In this document: positions 50,301 through 62,080 of the stretch, one piece after another
How positions within the stretch are numbered: the first letter of the stretch is position 1
Layout of the letters: each line of letters begins with the position of its first letter
Assembly (NCBI GenBank): GCA_034359265.1
Contig: CP136893.1
Location: 17,861,001-17,925,000, forward strand
DNA: 64,000 nucleotides
From: Canna indica
Lineage: Eukaryota > Streptophyta > Magnoliopsida > Zingiberales > Cannaceae
Direction of reading: 5' to 3'
Translations under genes and position numbers: made by a program
Notes under the pieces: generated by a model
Databases searched by the model: none
The model's input: the letters and a program-made list of their open reading frames with translations, nothing else
Told to the model about the DNA's origin: nothing

Positions 50301-52634
50301 AGTAATCCAGCGAAGAAATTCATTGCCTGTAGAGTACAAAATACAAGCAAAAATGCCCAATTTAGTTAAGAGTAGCTCAGTTCAGTGGAAGAGAAAGGTG
50401 CCTGTAGAGTACAAAATCCAAGCAAAATGCTCAATTTAGTTAAAAGAGCTCAGTTTAGTGAAACAGAAAGGTGCCTGTAGAGTACAAAATGGAAGCAAAA
50501 TGCTCAATTTAGTTAAGTGTAGCTCGGCTTAGTGAAACAGAAAGGTGCCATAGAATACAAAACCCAAGCAAAATACTCAATTTAGTTAAAAGTAGCTCAG
50601 TTTAGTGAAACAGAAAGGTGTAGAAGTAGAAACTCTAAGAGACACTATAAAATGACTAGTTGAGAGGGGATATACATATCCTCATATTCGCAGAAAGGGA
50701 TGGTTAAACTTAGTAAGTGCACTAACATGTAAAGCTCATCAATGAAATATCCTAAAGAGAACAATGGGACCAAACAAAAGGAGAGCTAACTATAAGAAGT
50801 ACAAGTACCTGACAATAACCAACAGATGGGTTATGTCTGGCGTATGCAGTGAGTAATCGCCTCAAAGCATTTCTTCCATCTTCATCTAGAGCAGGATGAC
50901 CAGGGAATGTTCTAGGCAAGTCCTGGAAAGACAGAAGCAGCTCATGAAATTCAGCAGCACACAAATTTCTATGACAACAAATGATAAACTAAAGAGTTTG
51001 TGTATTTATGAACTCCATTAGCAACCTTCTCAATCTGTCCTTTCCATTTTTCAATTCCCTGAGGTAGTATTGGTTTATTCTCGGCATCATCCTTAAGCTT
51101 AGCTTCAACTTCTTTGTCATCTGTCTTAGATTCTGTATCTAGCAAGCTATGATAATATCCATTCACCCTGCGTGCTCCCACCCCAACAAAAGCTTGCCAG
51201 AGCTACAGCCATAGGACAATGGTAGACAAAGATTAGTGGAAGCACATAACCAGTAACATCAGACATTGCAAGAACTGGACACACCTCTCCTCTAAGAGCC
51301 ATTGGGAGCCCCCCACGAACCAAGCACTCCAATTCTTCCATTGTCTCTTCAGGTAACTCCTGACTACCTACAGTCATATTAGAATCAACATTTCCATCTT
51401 CTCCAGAAGAAGCCTCCTGGACTGGATCCGACCTCTCAACATCATAGAACTCATCTTCTGAGTCTTCTGACACCTTTGACTCTTCAATAGGAACAAGGTT
51501 CGTCCTGCTCTGTGGTGTAGTTTGATCACCACTATCTGAGAGGTTTTTCTTCTTCTTTATGCGGTGACTCATCATCTGCTCAATGACATTCAGGGAAGGC
51601 CTGATCTGGGCCCAAATCTGAGCCTGATGAACCTTTCTATCCTTTTCTGCTGTCTCCTTCCCAGATCCAACATCCTCTGTACCTTCGCGCCCACTAATCT
51701 CGTCATGACTACTATCAGTTTCCGACACCCTGGCGGCTTCCAAAGCTGCCTCAGTTTTGCTTTCCTCTGTGAGCAAGTCATCACTGAGCGTGCTGTCGGA
51801 CTCAGCCAGCCGCTCGAGGAAGTTCTTCCACCGCTCGGATCTCTCTTCTTCCTCCTCCTGAAATCAGGAAATATCACAAAATCCTAAACTGATCCTCAAT
51901 ATCAATCTTACCAAAACGGAGAAAGAAAATACCAGGAGAAATCGGAAATTAAACTCTTGCCTTGTAAATGTTCGCATACTCTCGATACCTCTGTAAGTGT
52001 TGAGGCCGCACTGCAAAGCCATAGGCATCCCTGCTCACATCTCCCACCACCGAGTACAACACATATCATGTTTTTTTTTTAAAAAAAAGGAAAAAAATAA
52101 ATCGAAACTTGATAACTTAAAAAATTCAACAAAACTAGTTCCTTAAACAAGAATTTGCCTAATTCTACCTTAACTGCCATGGAAAAGCAAATCCCAAATG
52201 CAAACAGAGTACCATTAAAAAGCTCCAACAAGAGCAATTAGCGACTTATCTATCACGCGCTAAAACCCTAGATACCAGAAGGAGATCTAGGCGATCCGCG
52301 AGCAAATCCATGATCGCGGACAAATTGTCAAAAATATTCGCCAAAGACAAATATCTAAGTCCGGATCGGGAACTACATTGCCCCAATTCTAATCTCAACG
52401 ATCACAAAAAAGAAAAAAAAAGGAAAAAAAGAGACGGAAAGGGGGAAAGTAGGAAGTCAGTGTAGACTGAGAGCGAACATCGCGGAGCGGATGAGCCCGC
52501 GACGTGATGAACACGTGGGCAAGATCCGCCCCACGGCCACCACCATCAAGAACACGAGGACGAGTAGATGGATAGCTGAACTTCTCTCACCTCTTATGCT
52601 CGAACGTGATGATCGGGAGGCTCTTCCCCTTCAT
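41392..52634 (-). CDS. TBC-domain Rab GTPase-activating protein with C-terminal coiled coil, 18 exons
   Basis: Exons (minus strand): 52634-52591, 52030-51961, 51857-51285, 51202-51026, 50922-50809, 50326-50268, 50101-50035, 49888-49837, 49719-49627, 49465-49382, 49261-48837, 47470-47409, 47128-47059, 45651-45571, 45459-45358, 43731-43607, 43132-43012, 41496-41392. All are in phase and sum to 2,424 nt (807 codons plus stop). TBC domain about residues 217-444: RGGLPMALRGELWQAF, the arginine finger in IEKDLPRTFP (Arg292) and the glutamine finger in YCQ (Gln326). Residues about 587-733 form a coiled coil (EELETALMEMVKQDNRRLL, EQLEQEVIELRQVLADKQEQ). Family knowledge: TBC proteins supply Arg and Gln to speed GTP hydrolysis by Rab GTPases in vesicle traffic. 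Both fingers are present, so an active GAP is expected. Intron 2 is GC-AG. The Rab partner is unknown. Confidence 0.93.
43517..43615. repeat. Tandem duplication of a 5' splice site in the TBC gene
   Basis: The block AAAGAA(CA)TTGAAAGGCAATGATTTGACAWTCATACCTAGGGGAGC occurs twice in a row. The second (higher) copy holds the donor I use for exon 16 (43607|43606). The first copy carries the same CCTAG|GTATGA donor 49 nt further into the intron (exon end would be 43558). Confidence 0.85.
44228..44664. mobile_element. CATGGTTT-end TIR element with exact 8-bp target duplication
   Basis: Starts CATGGTTTCAAATACC and ends with the inverted GGTATTTTAAACCATG, flanked by GGCTTAGT on both sides (44220-44227 and 44665-44672). 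Interior rich in ACCGCCCGGTAT/GTACCGGCCCGTAC phrases; non-coding. An 8-bp duplication suggests hAT, although the CATGG ends are not the classic form. It lies in intron 15 of the TBC gene. A short minus-strand ORF across it is an artefact. Confidence 0.8.
48164..48619. mobile_element. hAT-like element with exact 8-bp target duplication
   Basis: Starts TAGGCCTGTCCA and ends TGGACACCCCTA (inverted), flanked by ATGAGATC on both sides (48156-48163 and 48620-48627). The interior carries ACCCGA and GGTTCGGTTC arrays, including a (CGAACC) hexamer run at about 48,241-48,270. It lies in intron 11 of the TBC gene. The Val-Arg repeat ORF across it is a by-product of the hexamer array. Confidence 0.85.
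50310..50625. repeat. About 75-bp tandem repeat copying a 3' splice site of the TBC gene
   Basis: Four units of GCCTGTAGAGTACAAAAT...AAGCAAAATGCTCAATTTAG...AGAAAGGT. On the minus strand each unit carries the acceptor TTTTGTACTCTACAG|GC. The one joined to exon 6 (start 50326) is the lowest-coordinate copy; equivalent acceptors stand near 50,401 and 50,474, and a damaged one near 50,549. Confidence 0.85.
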
Positions 52635-52718
52635 CGTCGCTCGATCGTCTTCGGCACACAGAGAAACTGCGGAAAGATCTTGAAGCGAAGTAGACCAGCG
52701 CTTACTTCACGCCGGTGG

Positions 52719-52725
52719 TTTTATA
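52719..52725 (-). promoter_or_regulatory. TATA box (TATAAAA) of the TBC gene
   Basis: TATAAAA on the minus strand, 85 bp upstream of the ATG at 52634. It predicts a start near 52,690 and a leader of roughly 55 nt. Confidence 0.55.
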
Positions 52726-52729
52726 TTTA

Positions 52730-53341
52730 ACATTTATGACCGGTTTTAATATTAGCATAGCATTTTTATTCATGGATTTGGGGTTTGCCTAATGATGACG
52801 TGAGGAAAGGCTACTCATAATTTTAGATACCCGATAGTATTTACCCTATCTAATACATTGCTTATAATTCGATATATAGGCGGCTAATAGCAGGCCCCAC
52901 CGTGTAATATGAGTGGGTAGATCTGAAATGTATTTTTCGCCTTCTTCCTTTCTTCCTAACTTTTTGCGCCTTGAGAAAGTTGTACGAATGATTACTGCTC
53001 CTCAAGATGAACATGGGTGAATCAGGCTCTTCCCTACCCGAGTTGTTATTGGACAGCTAGTTTCGGGTCCCAGTTAAGTAGCAAACTTATTTCGATATGC
53101 GTTGCAAGTAACTGAAAGTGGAGTGCGACTGAAATTATTTGGGTTCTTATTAAAAGGACGTGGTGCAACGTGGCGGAATGCAATTGGATTCCGGTATTTA
53201 TTTTCCTTCTAAGGGAATTTTTGAAGCGATAAGTAAAATCTTGAAAATGGAGAAAGATTTTTTTTGTTTATGAAAATATTTATTTAATATAATTTGAGTA
53301 ACCATTAACCATATTTGGAATTTATTTTTTGCAATAAAATA
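52730..53341. other. Upstream flank of the TBC gene
   Basis: Promoter-distal DNA without an ORF or recognisable element; ends at the target duplication of the solo LTR. Confidence 0.45.
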
Positions 53342-53346
53342 AATGC

Positions 53347-54659
53347 TGTTGGGCGAAGATTTTTCCTTCGTACTCTATTCTCTTCATGACTATTTTGATG
53401 ATAACAAACCAAATTTGTTTAACCAAGTTCTTAAGTATGAAGCTTGCATGATCGATAAATGACAAGTCAAGTTTCACGTCTTGCGACATCGATCTTGATA
53501 AAAACCAATGCGTGCACCAAAGATCGCTTGGACAAATCAAAAGAATACATGAAAAGTCTTTCGAGTTGGAGCACGCTGAAGAACAGAACCAGAAAATAAA
53601 GCGCGCAACGAGAAGATCTGAAAAGAAGTTTTCCAGTCCAGGTTCGGCCGATCGGTCGATCGATCGAATGATGTTAAAAATTGGCAGTAGTCAATTCGAT
53701 CGACCGAAGATGGTCGAAAATCGACAGTAGCCAATTTGATTGATCGTCCGGTCGACCGAATCTGGCAAAACATTGGCAGTAACCAATTCGTTCGACCGAT
53801 CGATCAACCGAAGTGCGCCCAGAAGCGACATAAGTCGGTCAATCGATGATCGACCGACAAGCGACAGAGCGCCGGCAACGGACAAAAATGCGCCCGTTGA
53901 TGAGCCATTTGATCGGAGGATTATAAAAACCCTACTCTCTCTCTCCTAGGTAATTTTTTATGCCAATAACCTTCAAAGAGTGATCTTTAGCATTCTCCAA
54001 GCTTCTGAATTGATCAAATTCTTCAAACTTAGCTGTTGATCCCTCATCTTCAAGTGTTCTTCATTAAAGGGTTCATCAATGGTGCTAGGCTCAAAAGAAG
54101 ATGTGTTTTCATTGTGATAAGTTCTCTTCTTCCTCCTCTTGTAATAGAGTTATTTTTTATTTATTTTTACTTAAATTTACTTGAGCTTGTAAGAAGATTT
54201 TGTGTGTGGTCTTGTGTGTAAGTGGTTACCTTGGTGTATAAGGTGTAAAACCACTTGTGCAATCTAAGTTAGGAGTAGGTCTTAGGAATTGAGGTGGAAA
54301 AGCTCACTCGGTAGGAAGACGAGATATTTTCGGGTTTGGAAGTATCTTCGAGGTGAGTGTGAGATCTTTCCGATGTAAAGTCCTTAATTATAAGTTACTC
54401 ATAATTTAGTAAATTTGGGTGTGAAATCCTAAACACCATGCTTAGGTTGTGGAGTAGGCACTGGGGCCGAACCACTATAAATAATTGTATTTGCATTGTC
54501 TATTTTGAATTTGCTTAATTGCCTTACTTATTATTTTCGCATTAACTATTAGAAGTGTGAATTGTCTAAGTTGTAAGAAACGATTAAAATCGGAATTAGA
54601 CGATAAAATTTAGTTAATATATTGTTCACCCTCATCTAGTGTAATCATTTCACCCAACA
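53347..54659. mobile_element. Solo LTR, family 1 (copia-type), copy 1
   Basis: Begins TGTTGGGCG and ends CACCCAACA, with the 5-bp target duplication AATGC on both sides (53342-53346 and 54660-54664). Inside are TTTTGATGATAACAAA near the start, GTGTAAAACCACTTGTGCA, GTGGAGTAGGCA and CCGAACCACTATAAA, shared with the second copy at 59,892. The wording is typical of SIRE/Maximus-like copia LTRs. No internal coding region, so it is a product of LTR-LTR recombination. It contains a GATCGGTCGATCG-rich block at about 53,642-53,870. Confidence 0.85.
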
Positions 54660-54664
54660 AATGC

Positions 54665-56235
54665 TTGTGCTAATTTGAAGTGATTTTGTTGGTAAAAAAA
54701 TATCTTAGTAGGACATTAATAGTCTTTAAAAAGATATTGCTTTGTTATCTTTAATTGATGTACAATTAAATTCCTTACAAGAATTGATGTACGTAATTTT
54801 CTTTCTACTTTTGCAAAAAAAAAAATCATCAAAGCCACCCTCTTTCCTCAAACTATAAGAGTAGTAAAGTTTATATTGTTTATTAATTTTAAAATAATGC
54901 CAACATTCTCTTTTTCTTATTAAAAGTTTAAAACAAGTAGGCAAAAGTGCTTTCTGCCTCATGTTGCTAAAAATACAGCCAACACAAATTTAGCAAAAAT
55001 TGATTTGCTACTTGAAGAGGGTATGTTTGGCCATTTATCCACCAATTCTTTTTATGCTCATTTTAGTATTAATTTCTTTATCGAGAAATAATTTCTTAAA
55101 ATTTCAATAACATACAAAAAGTTAGTGTCAAAATTAGATTTAAAAAGCTATAAGAGAAAAAGTTGAATATACAAATATATGACTATGAACTCGAAATTTA
55201 GTATTTTATATTTTTATTCGTCCATCGACGATGAATCTAGAATTTGAAGGTCAATGAAACGAGACGAGAAAGTCAGTGTAGCCAAAGATAAAAATATTTA
55301 ATATGCAAATATAATTTTAAAATGGTGATGGGAAAGCCAACTCATGGAATTTAAAAAATCTAAAGGAGCATGAGTCATATATTCTGCCGAACGTTGTTCT
55401 TGTCAAGATTGTATATCTTTTTTCAGCCTACTCAAGTCCAAACCATTGGGACCTCTTAGAGGTTCTAATTAGGGAGCACAAAGATTTCAAAAATGCATAA
55501 TTTCTCCTCCAAAAATAATTTTTTCGGTCGGGGAATGCATTAAATATTTACCTAAACCAGTAGGTCATTGAGATATTGAGATCAGATCTCCTCTTTTATT
55601 TAATTGTTTATCATGAGAAATAAGTAAATGAGTAATGCAAGAGTGGCAATTAATTAAATGTACAAATTAAGAAGCAAAGACTTGCTGCTGCTGCTGAGCA
55701 GGTGTTAATAGGTGATTCTACACACAAAGTGTGGCTCTAATACAAATGAGCGTGTTTAGCGGAGGGCCGGCATCATGCATGGGTTGCTATCATTGCGATC
55801 GCATCGCATGCGGCGACACAATCGTAGGAGGCATGCACACTGCATGCGATCGTAAAGGAGATATATATAATAAACATAATTAAATTTGGAATGCCATTAA
55901 TAATTTATAATGATGTCGTACTCTTGTATAAAATACCGACATCTTATACCTGCATGATATTTATATCTAGGATAAATTATTAAATTAGACTCTAACGACC
56001 CCCTGTATATATACCTAATGTAAAAAAAAATTAAACTCTTCCTATGAAAACTCCACAAAAAAACTTCCAACCAGAGCCAGACTGTATCAATTTGGCATTT
56101 CAAATACTTCTACTTTCATATTCTGTAACACTGAAATAGAATTCATAAAACATTTTTTTTCAATATAACTTTTCTAATATTTGGTTCATTCTTGCCTCCA
56201 AACTTCATACAAATTTTTCATATAGAGATTATTGG
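54665..56235. other. Intergenic DNA, nothing recognised
   Basis: AT-rich, with one GC-richer patch at 55,760-55,850 (GATCGCATCGCATGCGGCG). ORFs are short and lack motifs. Confidence 0.45.
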
Positions 56236-57010
56236 CACTCTGGCTCCTGATTAACATCCTCCTCTACACTCAAGTAGTTTGCCCCTCATATAGCAGTAGT
56301 TCTATGGTTCACCTGACACGCTAGAAATAAATATGTTCACCTTGATAGGCAGCTTATCCTATCTATTCTCGTGAACCGAATTCTAACTTTTATAGCCTCA
56401 TAGAATACATACCCTAAGAGACCCGAAGAAACAAATTCAAGCAACACGTACTATTCTTACTCATTGGATAACTCCTGCTCTAACCAGAACCAAGCTTAAT
56501 GTGGCTACCTTTGCAGAAGGTTCAAAAATTGGGACAGGACTGGTGATCAGAAATAGCTCAGGCTACTACACTCATGCTGAGGCAATATATTTGGCAAATC
56601 ATTCCCCATCATTGACAAAATTACATGCAATTATGAGAGGACTTCAAGTTCTACAGAATATGAGTATTGAAGACATAGATATCCAGACCAACTCTCCCTC
56701 AATTGTTCAATTCCTCCAAGACAATATATACACATCCTCCTTGATGACAATTACACTCCATTCAAATAATCAGAAGCCTTCCATCATAGTTTAAATATGT
56801 TAATATTTGTTCAGCATCTACTTCATGTAATAAAGCTGCCATTTGGGTACTCATTTTGTAATTTTTAATCATGTATCTAAATACCGGGAGATGCATTATC
56901 CTGCGCATCTGGCTGATATATTTGTAAATGACCTTAATGATCAGTCTAATATAAATATAATTTGAGGGCTTTGTCCTTTTTGGTAAAAAAAAGAAAAAGA
57001 AAAAGAAATT
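56236..57010 (+). pseudogene. LINE (L1-type) 3' end with RNase H domain
   Basis: The frame at about 56,406-56,794 reads KKQIQATRTILTHWITPAL, then TKLNVATFAEGSKIGTGLVIRNSSG and KLHAIMRGLQVLQ. This is the RNase H-like (RVT_3) domain found at the end of plant LINE ORF2. It is followed by GGGCTTTGTCCTTTTTGGTAAAAAAAAG, the usual LINE tail with an A-rich end. An upstream stop and the missing reverse transcriptase show a 5'-truncated dead copy. Confidence 0.7.
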
Positions 57011-57470
57011 AAAGTAATTGTTTTTTTGTTTTGTTTTACCATGAAGGAAAATAAGAATGAAAATGGAAAAAAAATGTTCAGTAAAAAACTTTTGTTCAAT
57101 TTTCTTTCCCTTCATTGGTGCATTTCCTTTTTTTTTTATTTTCACTTGCGGTAAACAAACCCCCTATTACAGCCCAGTAGCCCACCTCCTATATTTTAAA
57201 AACAATAATACATAATAGCACCCCCTCAAATAATGAGTCCTTAAAAAGTTTTTTTATTACTTTAATAATAAATCTCATCATGTCATTATATTTTAATGGT
57301 AAAAAATTAAAAAAATAATTACAATATTTTTTAGCATCGTGTTGACTTTAATTATTTTCCATTTTATCTAAAAATATAAAATAAGTAGTATCATCAGCTT
57401 ACAATGATGGGTGTGGCAAGATTTATCATCATAATTACAGAGATTTGATTACTCCCGATTAAAACCACGA

Positions 57471-57866
57471 TGGAACTATTCACGGATCAGATCGGATTGA
57501 ATTTAAGAAAAAAAATTCACCCGATCCAACTCAACCTAGTTTGGGTTGGATCGGGTCGGATAGTCGAATTTACCCGATTAGGTAAAAATCAGTTTTTAAA
57601 AATATTTTTTTTAAAAAATAATTTAAAAATAAATATTTTTAATATAATATTTTAAAAATAATTAAATAAATATAAATAATCGGATCATCGGGTCGAATCT
57701 CGGATCATTAGGTTTCAAATTCTAAAACTTGAGATCGACCTGATTATGATCGAATTTTGTCAAATTATACCTGACCCAACTTGATTATCCGACCCGATCT
57801 AACCCAACCCAAATAGATCGAATCAGATCGGATTTTCGGGTTCATTCCGACCCAATGAACAACCCT
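57471..57866. mobile_element. Degenerate hAT-like element
   Basis: The right end CGACCCAATGAACAACCCTA resembles the ends of the 14,593 element; the left end TGGAACTATTCACGGATC is a decayed counterpart. GATCGGATTG/ACCCGATCC subterminal phrases on both sides. No matching target duplication. Confidence 0.5.
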
Positions 57867-57869
57867 AGG

Positions 57870-58960
57870 TGATATCATTATTTTTTAAAATAAAAAGGGT
57901 GTAAATATTATCCTTATTTACTCCATAGTAATTTTGGGAGTGGAGAGGGTGGTATGTACGGAGGACTCCCAGCTTTCTCCATTTATCATATGTATTTTTT
58001 AACTTTTCTTTTTTAAAAAAGTTACAGAAGTAAGTTTAAAAAAATTACATTGGTTGCCCTTTCTTCTTCTTCTTTTTTAAATATTTATTTTTTATTATTT
58101 AATTTTGTTATTTAAAGTATTTTGCTTTTTATAATATATATTTTTATTGTACCTTTTTGCTTTTATTTCTTTTAAAAAAGATGTTTTTAATTAATCTTTT
58201 TTGAAGTTATTTTACTTTTTGTTTTTTTATATTTTTAGTTCTTATTATATTATCAAATTTATGATTTTAAATTAAATTAATTTTTTTTTATTTTGGTAGT
58301 ATTAAATTATATTATTTTTAATAGATATTCAACAATATTATTATATTTTACTTATTACCTATTAAAATTTGAAATTTCATAATTTGATTAATTTATTCAG
58401 ATTTTTATTCGATTCAATAATATAATTTAAAATCTGAATAAATCTCAATTTTAATTAGATTTAATTTGAATGTAATCAAATTTTTAAATTAATTCAATTT
58501 TTTTCAAATTATTATTAGCAAAAATAATTGCATGATTTTATCGTTCCAAAATTTTCACACCTTTCAATATATATTTATTTATATAAAATATATTTTATAA
58601 ATATACACATTTTCACATTTTACATTATATATCATTTTTTCCTTTATTTTACTTTTTACTTGAAAATTTATTTTTCTAAATTTATAATATTATTAACTAT
58701 CTATTATTTCTCGTACAATTTTAATTTTTTTTATATATTTTGCTAGTATTAGTTCATATTATCTTTTAGTATATTTATTGTTATTTATTTAATATTTATT
58801 TTTTTATTCTCTTACTTTTTAATCAAGTTCATATATGCATATTAGAAAGAAAAAAGATTGATATTTCAAATCAAACCAATATTTTTAATCAAGTTCATAA
58901 ATTTATTTTCTATTTTCTATTTTTTCTTTTAAAAAAAGTACTAAAGAAAGAGCAGTCATC
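57870..58960. other. Extremely AT-rich tract
   Basis: Long A/T runs with no element ends; ORFs (for example 58,528-58,746) are low-complexity artefacts. Confidence 0.5.
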
Positions 58961-59891
58961 ACTTGTAATACCCGCAAATAAAAAAATTATTTATTTTGGC
59001 TTCAGTAGGAAAGTAGGAATGCGCATCGGAGCGGACCGAGAGATCGCCAAAGGGCGCGACTAGTGATATGACCTTTACGCGCGAGGAAAATTAGTTTATC
59101 TAAGTTGGGATGGAAAGTTGGGTTCGAGTCGAGTCCGTAGGTTCAAATGGAACTTGATTCAGACGAGTATAAGTCGAGTTTTGGTTCACTTAAGTCATGA
59201 GGGGCAGAATGGTAATTTTGAGAGAGAAAAAATGATACTTGGGATGCCGTACGGCTCAAAAGAGAAGCCGCAAGCATACCCCAGGCGAGAGAAGGGGAGG
59301 GTGCAAGTTTGTGGCTAGAGTTCTCAAGATCGCCAGAGCCGATAGTCGTGAAACTTAAGGGTCTTCTTCCTCATTGGTTTCCCCTTCTTTTGGTGAGTGG
59401 TTCTTGGCCTAAACCCTTGATGATTCCCTCTTGCTTTCTGGCTGAAATTTTCGGGAGGATGTGTGTGCTGAATTTTTTTTTCTTCTTGATGATTTCGTGG
59501 TTGATGACTACCCTTTTAATGTGATTCGGTAAGGAGATAACTCCCTTAAGGAAACTTGAGATTGAGAAGCTCTAGAACCTCCTTAGGGCCGACCAATCAA
59601 GGGAGGGGTCTTGAGAGTGTTCTTTGTTCAGCTTGGAGAAGGGAAGAGAATGGGTGGATTTGACGTTGGAGGAGGAAGAGTGAGGCAATGTGGATCACTC
59701 GTTCCACGATGAGTTCCGCACTTCCGCTAACTATGGCAGCCATGTGAATAGGGGCAGAGGAATAGGAGCATCCCTATGGTAGCCAATCGGATATGAGATG
59801 TGGGTGAGTTTGGTGTAGGACAATCCAACTCAAGTGTCCTATTTGCTTGCGGAAATTCCTTAAGTTTTAGAGTAAGACTCTTAGTTTGATT

Positions 59892-61630
59892 TGTTGGCTT
59901 AATATTTTCTACATTGGTCTTAATATTGGTTTTGATGATAACAAATATGGAACTAATGTTTCATTGAGATATCTTTTAGGTTCAATATCGATTAGCGCAC
60001 GGCGTCCTCGATCGAAAATATCGAAGAAATCGAGAAATCGGAAGGACGTTGGTCGACGCGCTTGGATTTGTCGAGAAGATAGAGTCTAGATTTAGGGTGT
60101 CTAGATTATATTATAAAATCCTCATGATGATGCATAAGAACCCAAAAACCATCCCCGAATCCCAAAATATGAAAACCCGGAAACCGTCCTGAAATACCCT
60201 AGGGAGCTCCTTGGAGGGCTATATGTCCTAGATATTTACTTGACATAAAAAATGATGATAATTGTTCCTTGGATCAAAACTAGATAACGAGGTATTTTTA
60301 AGGAATTTTTGAAAGCCTTTAGCATATCCATATTTGACCTGGGAGATTAGGAAATTTCCGTTTTCGGAAAATTTGTACTAGACCCCAAAAACTAGATTTT
60401 GATTCTTAAGGATTTTGATTTTTTAGATATTTTTATTGAATCCAAATGGGGGATAATCCTTATATAATATTTATATTTTAAAGTTATTAACTTAAAGTTA
60501 ATAAATATTATATAAGTAGACTTAGCGAAGACGGAACCCAAACAAGTAGAAAAACCCAAGCAAAATAGAAAATTGCCTAGTATGTTCAGTTTTCGATCGA
60601 CCGGTTGGTCGATCGACAGAGGCAAAAAATGGCAGTGGGTGCGTCGGTCGATCGATCGGTCGATCGGATCACGGATCGCTGAAGCAGCGACTCATTCGGT
60701 CGACCCGTCGATCGACCGAATAGTGCGATTAAAGCATAGAAAGCCGCGGTCGCTCGGGCGGTCGATCCATCGGTCGACCGACGATCGACCGACATGCGAC
60801 CGAATGGCGGTAACGGCTAGTTTTCCGCCCGTTGAGCTGCCTGTTTCATTCTATTTCTTCTTGGCTCTATAAATACCCATGCAAAAGCCTTCGTAAGAAA
60901 TTTTTTGATCACTCTTAACCTTCATTGAGCCATCATTGATCAACTTTAAGTTTTCATTGAGCCATTTTTTAGAGAAATCCTAGTCCGAGCTTTCATTCTT
61001 AAAGTTTGCCTTCAAATTTGATTTGATTCATCTCAAGGCATCAAGAGGAACTAGGACTCGTGTTTGGAGCTAAGTATTTGTTGTAGTATTTATTTGCTCC
61101 ATTACTTGTATATTTTTGTGATTTCTTTCATTGTATTCGAGATTGTAAGAAGACCTAGTGTCAGGTCTTGTGTGTAAGTGGTATCCTTGGTGTAGAAGGT
61201 GTAAAACCACTTGTGCAAACATAGTTTACTAGGATTAGTTAAGTTGTCCCTTAAGTTGAGGTGGAAGAGTGCTCTCGGTAAGAAGCAGGGATACTTTCAG
61301 GTGTGGAAGTGCCTTAGGTCGAGAGTGAGACTCTTAGAGTCAAAGTCCTCTGTGTAAGGGAAACATCATTAATCTAGTAAAACTAAGTTTGAAAATCCTA
61401 AGCGGGGTGCTTAGGTAGTGGAGTAGGCATTGTGGCCGAACCACTATAAATTCTTGTGTTTGCATTGATATTCTGTTTGTGCTTAATTATTTTACTATTG
61501 CTTCCGCATTTAGTCACTCAACTTGTAATTTGCCTAAGTAACCAAATAAACGATTAAAATCAGATTTAGGCTAATTGATTAGTAAACATACTATTCACCC
61601 CCCCCTCTAGTGTGGCCATTTCACCCAACA
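59892..61630. mobile_element. Solo LTR, family 1 (copia-type), copy 2
   Basis: Begins TGTTGGCTT and ends CACCCAACA, with the target duplication TGATT on both sides (59887-59891 and 61631-61635). Shares with copy 1 the TTTTGATGATAACAAA start, the GTGTAAAACCACTTGTGCA phrase, the GTAGGCATTGTGGCCGAACC phrase and the end. It is about 430 bp longer, mainly in the first half, and has its own GGTCGATCGATCGG-rich block (60,592-60,806). Confidence 0.85.
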
Positions 61631-61839
61631 TGATTGCCTTAGTTGATGTTGGAATGGGTACTTGAGCTCTGGGTTGTAGAAATAATGGATTTTTATCTAG
61701 TTGATTACAATGGTCTCATGCTGAAATTTCTCTGCTATGAACATTATGCTTGCTGAAATTTTCTACCAATAGCTTACTAATTTCTGTATACTTTATTTCC
61801 TTGAAACTGTAATATACACTCTACCTTGTTGATTTTTGT

Positions 61840-62080
61840 ATACATATGATGAAAACATATGTTGATTTCATATCAAATATGCTGAAAATATATGCTGAAA
61901 TCTATAGCAAGTGTGCTGAAATTATCATGCTGAAATCTATATCATGTGTGCTGAAATTATCATGCTGAAATCTATAGCATGTGTGCAGAAATTATCATTC
62001 TGAAATATATATCAAGTGTGCTGAAATCTATCTCATGTGTGCTGAAATTTCCTATAGATGCTTGTTGAAATTTCTTGAGA
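61840..62080. repeat. Minisatellite, TGCTGAAATCTATAGCATGTG type
   Basis: Alternating phrases TGCTGAAATCTATAKCAWGTG and TGCTGAAATTATCA recur about seven times. Non-coding; part of the presumed LTR. Confidence 0.75.

Noticed and set aside
53537..53949. Several overlapping ORFs in the first solo LTR (also 60,573-60,872 in the second)
   Set aside because: They come from the GATCGGTCGATCG-rich blocks, which stay open in many frames because the words repeat.
58528..58746. Hydrophobic Tyr/Phe-rich ORF resembling a membrane protein
   Set aside because: It is a translation of extreme A/T low-complexity DNA; similar frames occur at 17,897 and 18,928.
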